In this document: piece by piece, positions 5,428-10,903 of the stretch
Layout of the letters: the number at the start of each line of letters is the position of its first letter
How positions within the stretch are numbered: position 1 is the stretch's first letter
Source: an uncultured Actinomycetes bacterium
GTDB taxonomy: Bacteria; Actinomycetota; Actinomycetes; Nanopelagicales; Nanopelagicaceae
NCBI GenBank assembly: GCA_903916775.1
Contig: CAIWXY010000041.1
Coordinates: 1 to 10,903 of the forward strand
Length of the DNA stretch: 10,903 bases
Direction: 5' to 3'
Notes under the pieces: generated by a model
What the model was told of the DNA's origin: nothing
Database searches by the model: none
What the model saw: only the letters and a program-made list of their open reading frames with translations
Translations under genes and position numbers: made by a program

Positions 5428-6678
5428 TTAGGAGCTGCGATTGGCCTTGAGTTTGGCGTGAAGCGCATAGGCGCCAGGATCGGTGAGTGAGGCCACTTGG
5501 TCAATAACGACGCGCAACTTCTGTGCATCGGTACTTGCACGAGCCCAATCATCCAAGAAAAAGGATTCAAGCGAAGCTGGAGCTTGATTGAGCACCATCT
5601 CGACAAGCTCCTTGATAACAACCTGCTGCTCGGCATAACGTTCTTGCGATGCCGAAGCGTTAATGACATAAAAACCAGCCACTGATTTGAGAATAGCCAC
5701 TTCTACCCGCTGCGCTCTGGGAACTATCAAATGAGCGTTGTAGCGAGTCAGGTCCTCATCTCCATATTTTTCGCGGGTCGCACTCTCGGCGGCTAGTGCG
5801 AAACGACCGATTAATTGGCTCGCAAGATCTTTGAGTCCAGCTAAGTGCCTGTGACTGCCGTCGTACTTCTTGGGCCAACAAGAGAGCCTGCTTAACTCAT
5901 CAAGAGTGTGTTGTGCTTCTTCCATCGTAATATCAGCGAGATAACTCTGGGAGGCAACCTTAAATAACTCAGGCAAATCATTAGCCAAATTTTCCAACTT
6001 CACATGACCTGTAACTAAAGCATCTTCTAGGTCATGAACACTGTAGGCGACATCATCAGACCAATCCATGATCTGTGCTTCCATCGACTGCGCACCTGCC
6101 GGCGCTCCTTGTCTGACCCAGTGAAAAATCTCCAGATCATCATCGTAGACGCCGAACTTCTTCGCATTCTCTGCCCGAGGCCATGGATATTTGGTGGCTG
6201 CGTCGAGTGATGCACGAGTGAGGTTAAGTCCTACGGATTTACCTGATGCGTCAACCGTCTTTGCTTCTAAACGAACGAGCAAGCGGAATGATTGTGCATT
6301 TCCTTCAAATCCCCCGCAGCTATCAGAAACAGCATTAAGCGCATCTTCACCATTGTGCCCAAAAGGTGGATGACCAATGTCGTGAGCTAGGCACGCGCCT
6401 TCCATCAAATCAGGGTCTGCGCCAAGTGCGGCGCCTAATTCGCGACCAACCTGGGCACACTCCAGTGAGTGCGAAAGGCGTGTGCGAGGAAAATCTGTGA
6501 GCCACGGGACTGCGACTTGAGTCTTAGCAGCTAGACGACGAAGTGCGAAAGAATGGATGATGCGTGCTCGGTCGCGTGCGAACTCCGTGCGACCACCACG
6601 TTTAGCAGGTTCGTGTAAAAATCGATCGCGATCACTCGGTGAGTATCCGGGCGCTTCATGAGCTTGTCTAAGAACCAT
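5428..6678 (-). CDS. dgt: Deoxyguanosinetriphosphate triphosphohydrolase-like protein (HD domain)
   Basis: This cytoplasmic HD-superfamily enzyme cleaves dNTPs, classically dGTP, to the nucleoside and inorganic tripolyphosphate, trimming the dNTP pool. It has 416 residues, normal for the short actinobacterial form. Metal ligands are visible as H70 in RLSHSLE, H99-D100 in CLAHDIGHPPFGH, and the downstream D208-D209 in DWSDDVAYSVHDLED. H103 and H108 in the second motif match the catalytic histidines. The N-terminal RGGRTEFARDRARIIHSFALRRL block is also typical of the family. The ATG at 6678 lies 12 bp after the stop of the DUF218 gene with no clear ribosome site of its own, which suggests translational coupling. 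It precedes dnaG. Substrate range (dGTP only or several dNTPs) cannot be read from the sequence, since many non-enterobacterial homologues are broader. Confidence 0.93.
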   Translation of the reverse strand: MVLRQAHEAPGYSPSDRDRFLHEPAKRGGRTEFARDRARIIHSFALRRLAAKTQVAVPWLTDFPRTRLSHSLECAQVGRELGAALGADPDLMEGACLAHDIGHPPFGHNGEDALNAVSDSCGGFEGNAQSFRLLVRLEAKTVDASGKSVGLNLTRASLDAATKYPWPRAENAKKFGVYDDDLEIFHWVRQGAPAGAQSMEAQIMDWSDDVAYSVHDLEDALVTGHVKLENLANDLPELFKVASQSYLADITMEEAQHTLDELSRLSCWPKKYDGSHRHLAGLKDLASQLIGRFALAAESATREKYGDEDLTRYNAHLIVPRAQRVEVAILKSVAGFYVINASASQERYAEQQVVIKELVEMVLNQAPASLESFFLDDWARASTDAQKLRVVIDQVASLTDPGAYALHAKLKANRSS

Positions 6679-6690
6679 AGTGCGACCAGC

Positions 6691-7299
6691 CTACTTCTTC
6701 ACTTGATCACTCAGGTGAATTCCAAACCGTCCCACTGTCTTATAAGCCAGATATGCGCCTGTTTCGCGCACTATGTAGCGAATTCCTGTGGCTCCGAGTG
6801 AGCCAGGGCCATCCTGTACTGGATTACAAGAGGCCTGGACTCCTAGGTCATTTGCCTCTGCCACTGCGCGATAGCAGTGATACGGGTCTGTGGTGATGAT
6901 GACCGATTTCCAGTTATGCAATTTCATATACGCGACATAGGCAACGGTGCTTGTCAGAGTATCTTTGCCGACAGGCAGTTCAACAAGATGCTTCTTCATA
7001 AATCCTTGCGAAAGCAGGCTGCGATAACTCGCCGAAGCTTCCGTGTAGATATCGCCCTTCTGTCCCCCACCTACCGTGATGATAACTGGCGCTAAACCTG
7101 ATTCATATGCCATACGAGCTTGAGTAATGCGCTGAGCCAATATTGGCGTGGGAGTTCCATTATCTTCAGCTGCGCCGAGAACAACGATCACATCACTTGG
7201 TTTAGGGCCGACATGGTGAGCGCTCCACCAAATATTTCCAGCGACATACACCGGAACGATGATGACAATTAATAAGAGAAATGAGATAACGCGTCTCAT
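6691..7299 (-). CDS. DUF218 (SanA/YdcF/ElyC-like) membrane-anchored protein
   Basis: This is a single-pass membrane protein with a DUF218 domain. Members such as SanA and ElyC of Enterobacteria are tied to envelope integrity and polyprenyl carrier metabolism; the biochemical function is poorly defined. From ATG 7299 (202 aa), residues 3-21 form a hydrophobic anchor. The domain begins with DVIVVLGAA (36-44), continues with LAQR, VGGGQ (76-80) and TEA (86-88), and ends with the TDPYH..RA signature (137-145), all typical polar sites of the fold. Two other starts exist: GTG 7317, with GGCGG about 6 nt upstream, and TTG 7323, which overlaps the dus stop. With either of these the N-terminus grows by 6-8 residues. 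The gene is wedged between dus and dgt, and its stop lies 12 bp before dgt, so it is almost certainly cotranscribed with them. A direct link to tRNA modification or dNTP turnover is not evident. Confidence 0.83.
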   Translation of the reverse strand: MRRVISFLLLIVIIVPVYVAGNIWWSAHHVGPKPSDVIVVLGAAEDNGTPTPILAQRITQARMAYESGLAPVIITVGGGQKGDIYTEASASYRSLLSQGFMKKHLVELPVGKDTLTSTVAYVAYMKLHNWKSVIITTDPYHCYRAVAEANDLGVQASCNPVQDGPGSLGATGIRYIVRETGAYLAYKTVGRFGIHLSDQVKK

Positions 7300-7319
7300 G
7301 ATTTTGAACAGAAACACGA

Positions 7320-8492
7320 TCAACCGCCAGAGACTGCATCGTCGATAGTTATTGACGCATATTCATCAGGATCGTTGAGCCAACCATCTGGAAGTGATAC
7401 TGCGCGACCATGACTACGTCGACCGCGTGGTGTTTCGGCAATGCTGGTTGGGTATGGCTGATCGACGAGTTGTGAGAGCAGATGCTCCAATTCGCCAAGA
7501 GATGAGACCATGCCGAACCCTGCACGCAGTTCGCGCGGCACAGAAAAGCCTTTGAGATACCAAGCCATGTGCTTACGAAGATCACGCATCGCGCGGCCCT
7601 CTGATTCAAAGAAATCTAAGAGCAGCTCGCCATGGCGAAACATGATCTCTCGTACTTCAAAGAGCGTAGGAAGTTCTGGCAACTCTTGACCTGCAAATGC
7701 GGCCTTGAGTTCTGCAAACAACCACGGACGACCTAAGCATCCCCGTCCCACAACAACGCCTGCGCAGCCAGTCTCTTGGACCATGCGTAAACCATCGCTA
7801 CCAGACCAGATATCTCCGTTACCTAAAACAGGCACTCCAGTCGGCTTCATATGCTCGACCAAACGTGTAATTGCTGACCAATCCGCTTGGCCCTCATAAA
7901 GCTGGGCAGCTGTGCGTGCATGCAGGGCAACCCATGCCACGCCTTGGTCGGCAGCAGATTGCGCCGCTTGTAGATAAGTCAGGTGATCGCTATCAATTCC
8001 GATGCGCATTTTCACTGTTACAGGAACGCCATATGGGGCAGCAGCTTTTACGGCAGATCCAACAATCGCCGAGAAAAGTTTGCGCTTAAATGGCAGTGCG
8101 GCGCCGCCACCTCGCCTTGTGACCTTAGGAACGGGGCAACCAAAATTCAGATCGATATGGTCTGCGAGATTGTCTTCCATCAAGAGTTTCACAGCCTGGC
8201 CCACGACAACTGGATCAACCGCATAAAGTTGGACTGATCTGGGACTCTCCCCCACACCTGGCGTAATCAGGCGCATGGTTTCTGGATGACGCTCGATCAG
8301 CGCACGCGCTGTGACCATCTCGGAGACAAATAGGCCAGCACCTTGTTCGCGACAGAGAGTACGAAACGCAGAGTTTGTAATACCCGCCATCGGCGCAAGC
8401 ACCACGGGGGTATCAAGAACTACCTCGTTGTTAGCGAACTGCCCGTTGGCAATCGGCAAACGAAGAGGTGTGATCTGCGTAAGTGGTGTCAT
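7320..8492 (-). CDS. tRNA-dihydrouridine synthase, DusB-like
   Basis: This FMN-dependent TIM-barrel enzyme reduces specific uridines in the tRNA D-loop to dihydrouridine using NADPH. It has 390 residues, in the usual actinobacterial range. The opening motif VLAPMAGITNSAFR (31-44) binds FMN. The proton-donating cysteine is C119 in LNFGCPVPKVTRRGGG. KMRIG (161-165), H191 in ALHARTA, VLGNGDI (222-228) and VVVGRGCLGRPWLF (246-259) complete the FMN and phosphate-binding set. The C-terminal helical domain (about 280-355) is the tRNA-binding part. The ATG at 8492 is used for lack of any better start; no clear ribosome site precedes it, and the gap from glyS is only 28 bp. Its TGA stop overlaps or abuts the possible starts of the DUF218 gene. 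The N-terminal 25 residues are poorly conserved. The DusB-like label rests on motif style, so the exact target positions are uncertain. Confidence 0.93.
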   Translation of the reverse strand: MTPLTQITPLRLPIANGQFANNEVVLDTPVVLAPMAGITNSAFRTLCREQGAGLFVSEMVTARALIERHPETMRLITPGVGESPRSVQLYAVDPVVVGQAVKLLMEDNLADHIDLNFGCPVPKVTRRGGGAALPFKRKLFSAIVGSAVKAAAPYGVPVTVKMRIGIDSDHLTYLQAAQSAADQGVAWVALHARTAAQLYEGQADWSAITRLVEHMKPTGVPVLGNGDIWSGSDGLRMVQETGCAGVVVGRGCLGRPWLFAELKAAFAGQELPELPTLFEVREIMFRHGELLLDFFESEGRAMRDLRKHMAWYLKGFSVPRELRAGFGMVSSLGELEHLLSQLVDQPYPTSIAETPRGRRSHGRAVSLPDGWLNDPDEYASITIDDAVSGG

Positions 8493-8520
8493 CTATGTAG
8501 TCAGACGCAGCAAACGATCG

Positions 8521-9900
8521 TTAGCAACCAAGAAGTTTTGGAGCCAACCAAGCACTTACTTGATCGATTCCAATGCGTTCTTGCGCCATTGTGTCGCGGT
8601 GGCGAATTGTCACGGCATTATCATCGAGAGTTTCAAAGTCGATGGTGATGCAGAATGGTGTACCAACTTCATCTTGACGACGATAACGACGTCCAATTGC
8701 GCCTGCATCATCAAAGTCCACAGACCAGTTTTGGCGAAGCTCGGCAGCCAAATCACGAGCCTTTGGCGAGAGATCAGCGTTACGGGAAAGCGGGAGAACA
8801 GCTACCTTGATCGGAGCTAGGCGATGATCAAGCTTCATCACTGCGCGCTTTTCCATCTCGCCCTTGGCATTTGGAGCTTCATCTTCAGTGAAGGCATCCA
8901 TCATGAAAGTGAGCGTGCAACGATCCACACCAGCCGCAGGTTCGATAACAAATGGAGTCCAGCGCTCGTTCTTCTCCTGATCAAACCAGGTCAGATCTTT
9001 GCCTGATGCAGCACTATGCGCCTTCAAATCGAAATCTGTACGCGAAGCAATACCTTCAAGCTCGCCCCACTCGGTGCCATTGAATTCGAATTTATATTCA
9101 ATATCGACTGTGCGCTTTGAGTAATGAGAAAGCTTCTCTTTAGGGTGCTCAAAGAGACGAAGGCGATCTGGGTTAATTCCAAGATCTTTGTACCACTGCA
9201 TACGAGTATCGATCCAGTATTGATGCCATTCTTCGTCAGTTCCTGGAACGACAAAGAACTCCATCTCCATCTGCTCGAATTCGCGAGTACGGAAAATAAA
9301 GTTTCCTGGTGTGATCTCGTTACGGAATGATTTTCCGATCTGACCAATACCAAATGGTGGCTTCTTACGTGATGTTGTCGCCACGTTATCAAAGTTAATG
9401 AAGATTCCTTGGGCAGTCTCTGGGCGCAGATATGCTAGACCTGACTCATCTTCTACGGCGCCAAGAAATGTTTTAAGGAGTCCTGAGAATTGGCGAGGTG
9501 TCGTGAACTTACCCTTGTTGCCACAGTTAGGGCAGCCGATCTCTTCCATAGATGTTGCTGGGCGGCCATGCTTTGCTTCAAATGCCTCTTCTAGATGATC
9601 AGCGCGATAACGCTTGTGGCACTCTGTGCACTCAGTAAGTGGGTCGCTGAAAGTCTCGACGTGTCCAGATGCCTGCCAGACTTCACGAGCCAAGATGACG
9701 CTGGAATCAAGACCTACGACGTCTTCACGGCCTTGGACCATGCTCTTCCACCACTGGCGCTTTACATTGTTCTTAAGTTCTACACCCAACGGGCCGTAAT
9801 CCCATGCGGCGCGCAATCCGCCGTAAATTTCTGATGATGGGTACACAAAGCCTCGACGTTTTGCAAGGCTAACAATTGTTTCTAATCTATCTGCGGCCAC
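8521..9900 (-). CDS. glyS: Glycyl-tRNA synthetase (alpha2 type)
   Basis: This class II synthetase charges tRNA-Gly with glycine, using ATP. It is the single-chain homodimeric type found in Actinobacteria, Firmicutes such as Thermus-like lineages' counterparts, archaea and eukaryotes, not the alpha2beta2 type. It has 459 residues, normal for this form. The N-terminus SLAKRRGFVYPSSEIYGG and AAWDYGPLG (31-39) form motif 1 surroundings. A zinc ribbon is seen as C91-x2-C94 and C123-x2-C126. Motif 2 is SFRNEITPGNFIFRTREFEQ (191-210), and motif 3 lies in EPAAGVDRCTLTFMMDAF. The last ~100 residues, from HRLAPIKVAVLPL, are the anticodon-binding domain. The start is a GTG at 9900 preceded by AGGAG with a 6-7-nt spacer, the best ribosome site in the window. 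The leader is about 110 bp. The gene heads the dus-DUF218-dgt-dnaG string. Confidence 0.97.
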   Translation of the reverse strand: MAADRLETIVSLAKRRGFVYPSSEIYGGLRAAWDYGPLGVELKNNVKRQWWKSMVQGREDVVGLDSSVILAREVWQASGHVETFSDPLTECTECHKRYRADHLEEAFEAKHGRPATSMEEIGCPNCGNKGKFTTPRQFSGLLKTFLGAVEDESGLAYLRPETAQGIFINFDNVATTSRKKPPFGIGQIGKSFRNEITPGNFIFRTREFEQMEMEFFVVPGTDEEWHQYWIDTRMQWYKDLGINPDRLRLFEHPKEKLSHYSKRTVDIEYKFEFNGTEWGELEGIASRTDFDLKAHSAASGKDLTWFDQEKNERWTPFVIEPAAGVDRCTLTFMMDAFTEDEAPNAKGEMEKRAVMKLDHRLAPIKVAVLPLSRNADLSPKARDLAAELRQNWSVDFDDAGAIGRRYRRQDEVGTPFCITIDFETLDDNAVTIRHRDTMAQERIGIDQVSAWLAPKLLGC

Positions 9901-10007
9901 AGTAATCTCCTCTGTCCGGCTGGCTGTCGGCTGTCATTTCTTGCGGGTCGCAAGGTTGGCAAGTTTACTACGCGCCTTCACGTCTGGCGCTTCGCGCCCT
10001 CGTACAC
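9901..10007 (-). promoter_or_regulatory. glyS leader region
   Basis: This gap between the ZIP gene and glyS most likely holds the glyS promoter. A weak candidate on the minus strand is TTGCCA followed 17 bp later by AAATGA, overlapping a perfect hairpin of 6-bp stem CTTGCG / CGCAAG (9940-9954). A tandem heptamer GGCTGTC (plus strand 9922-9928 and 9929-9935) lies between the hairpin and the ribosome site. No T-box sequence or antiterminator is visible. The promoter call is tentative. Confidence 0.3.
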
Positions 10008-10020
10008 GGCGCTACGCGCC
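9968..10020 (-). terminator. Tandem GGCGC-stem hairpins at the ZIP gene 3' end
   Basis: Two perfect 13-bp palindromes with 5-bp GGCGC/GCGCC stems and 3-nt loops lie at 10008-10020 and 9986-9998. A half copy sharing only CTACGCGCC sits at 9968-9976. The three end exactly 22 bp apart. The first includes the ZIP stop codon. There is no U-tract, so this fits the U-less tandem hairpins proposed as terminators in Actinobacteria; a dispersed palindromic repeat is the alternative. Confidence 0.45.
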
Positions 10021-10755
10021 GCCCGCAACCACAGCCCACATAATCAAAACCCCCGCAATTGTCGCCACTAACGTCCACTTTGAAGGATGACGCGAATGTG
10101 CCTCGGGCAAGATGTGAGATGTCGCAATGTAGATAACAAAGCCAGCAAACAAGGCCAAATACATAGCAATCCAGTTATTTCCAAATGCCACGTATGAGCC
10201 GACAGCCGCTCCACCAACACGACCAATCGCATCAACGATAAGCAGTCCTCGAGCGCGCTTAGTCCACATATGCTCTTTAATAAGGAAGGTCACCGTATTG
10301 AGACCATCACTAAATGCGTGGACCACGATTGCAGCAAAAACAGCTAGACCTAATGAACTGCTGACTCTAAACGCGGCGCCAACACCGAGACCATCTGCAA
10401 ATACGTGGCCACCCATCGCCAGCGCCGCGAGTGAACCCGCATAATGTTTATGGTGGTGATCATCTGCTTCGCCGTAATGTGACTCGTGAGGTTCATGAGT
10501 AGCAAAGAGTCGTTCGACCAGGTGGAGAATCAGAAAACCTAAAACGATTGCTAGTGCGACTGAACGCACTCCCCCAAATTTGCTGATGTCTTGCTCGAAA
10601 ACCGTTGGAATCAAATCAAAGAAGACCAATCCAAGCATCAGACCAGCCGCCAGACCCAAAATAATATGGGTGCGATCTTTTACTTTAAGTGCAAGAGTGC
10701 CGCCACATGCAGTTGCCACCGAAGTGAGCAATGCGAGCAGGAGGGCTTTATGCAT
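10012..10755 (-). CDS. ZIP-family divalent metal transporter
   Basis: This is a 247-residue integral membrane protein of the ZIP family, which moves zinc or other divalent metals into the cytoplasm. About eight hydrophobic segments are visible, with a central histidine-rich loop at residues 87-104 (H87, H90, H93, H100-H102, H104) between segments 3 and 4, as usual for ZIPs. The metal-site helices read GGHVFADGLGVG (115-126; H117, D121) and VVHAFSDGLN (144-153; H146, D150). These match the HNxPEG and HExPHE-like helices of the family, but with Asp where many ZIPs have Glu. HILPEAH (214-220) lies in a late segment. The ATG at 10755 has no strong ribosome site; it lies 9 bp after the stop of the preceding gene, suggesting coupling. 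The metal is probably zinc, iron or manganese and cannot be assigned. No Zur- or Fur-type box is visible at the gene start. Confidence 0.85.
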   Translation of the reverse strand: MHKALLLALLTSVATACGGTLALKVKDRTHIILGLAAGLMLGLVFFDLIPTVFEQDISKFGGVRSVALAIVLGFLILHLVERLFATHEPHESHYGEADDHHHKHYAGSLAALAMGGHVFADGLGVGAAFRVSSSLGLAVFAAIVVHAFSDGLNTVTFLIKEHMWTKRARGLLIVDAIGRVGGAAVGSYVAFGNNWIAMYLALFAGFVIYIATSHILPEAHSRHPSKWTLVATIAGVLIMWAVVAGGA

Positions 10756-10764
10756 GAGGCGATC

Positions 10765-10903
10765 TTACCCAAACGTGAAGGTATATGCCGAAATCCCCGG
10801 ATCTAGGAAGGTAAAGGTGAGCACACCATCACTCGGCACTGAAGCAGAATAGATGTTGTAGAGCCGATCCGAATCAACTGTAATGACTCCATCTTTCACT
10901 TCA
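10765..10903 (-). CDS. C-terminal end of a probable DipZ/TlpA-like thiol-redox protein, 5' part outside window
   Basis: The minus strand is open from the window edge to a TAA at 10765-10767 and encodes the last 45 residues of a protein. They include TVDSDRLYNIYSA and the ending TFLDPGISAYTFTFG. This pattern, a beta-rich segment with LY and a terminal PGxxAYxFTFG, resembles the C-terminal domain that follows the thioredoxin-like domain in DipZ/cytochrome c biogenesis-type proteins, which work outside the membrane in disulfide reduction. The catalytic CxxC part would lie outside the window and cannot be checked. The ZIP transporter starts 9 bp downstream in the same direction, so the two are probably cotranscribed. 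The frame is certain; the family call is moderate and comes from recall of the ending motif. Confidence 0.55.
   Translation of the reverse strand, partial: EVKDGVITVDSDRLYNIYSASVPSDGVLTFTFLDPGISAYTFTFG

Noticed and set aside
5358..5669. Minus-strand open frame of 103 codons overlapping the dgt 3' end
   Set aside because: Most of it is an alternative frame of dgt, and the translated sequence is low complexity without a domain.
8311..8820. Plus-strand open frame of 169 codons
   Set aside because: It runs antisense across the junction of glyS and dus, both of which have intact family motifs. It shows no recognisable domain or ribosome site and is best explained as a shadow frame.
9901..10011. 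T-box riboswitch in front of glyS
   Set aside because: The leader is only about 110 nt and shows neither the conserved T-box sequence nor an antiterminator/terminator pair.

Overview
The window looks like chromosomal DNA of an actinobacterium with unusually moderate base composition (by eye near half G+C, not counted). Three things suggest this: the primase begins with the actinobacterial-type N-terminus MAGRIRDEDV; glycyl-tRNA synthetase is the single-chain alpha2 type with a four-cysteine zinc ribbon; and glyS, dus, dgt, dnaG and tRNA-Asn lie together in one orientation, as they often do in Actinobacteria. A streamlined aquatic lineage such as the acI/Nanopelagicales group is my best guess, but this is inference. 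I see no mobile element, CRISPR array, prophage or defence locus.

Left end, plus strand (1-2064): the 3' part of a secreted GH25 muramidase with an Ig-like domain and a Pro/Thr-rich tail, then 16 bp later galE (UDP-glucose 4-epimerase). Both belong to the cell envelope and sugar-nucleotide sphere. galE converges on the minus-strand block with only 18 bp between stop codons.

Centre left, minus strand (2083-3518): a small stand-alone ACT-domain protein, a strong hairpin, a fusion of a DoxX/DoxD-like membrane domain to a Tat-type-anchored Rieske [2Fe-2S] domain, and tRNA-Asn(GTT) with its own likely promoter.

Centre and right, minus strand (3519-10903), read from high to low coordinates: the C-terminal end of a probable DipZ/TlpA-like thiol-redox protein, a ZIP-family metal transporter, glyS, a DusB-like dihydrouridine synthase, a DUF218 (SanA/YdcF/ElyC-like) membrane protein, dgt and dnaG. 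Intergenic gaps are short (a few bp to about 110 bp). Two tandem GGCGC-stem hairpins at the end of the ZIP gene probably separate it from glyS. The glyS to dnaG block combines translation (glycine charging, tRNA modification) with DNA replication (dNTP control, priming).

The content is mostly ordinary housekeeping. The most unusual item is the DoxX-Rieske fusion with an internal twin-arginine motif. There are also several small palindromes at gene boundaries. No stretch longer than 300 bases lacks a gene.
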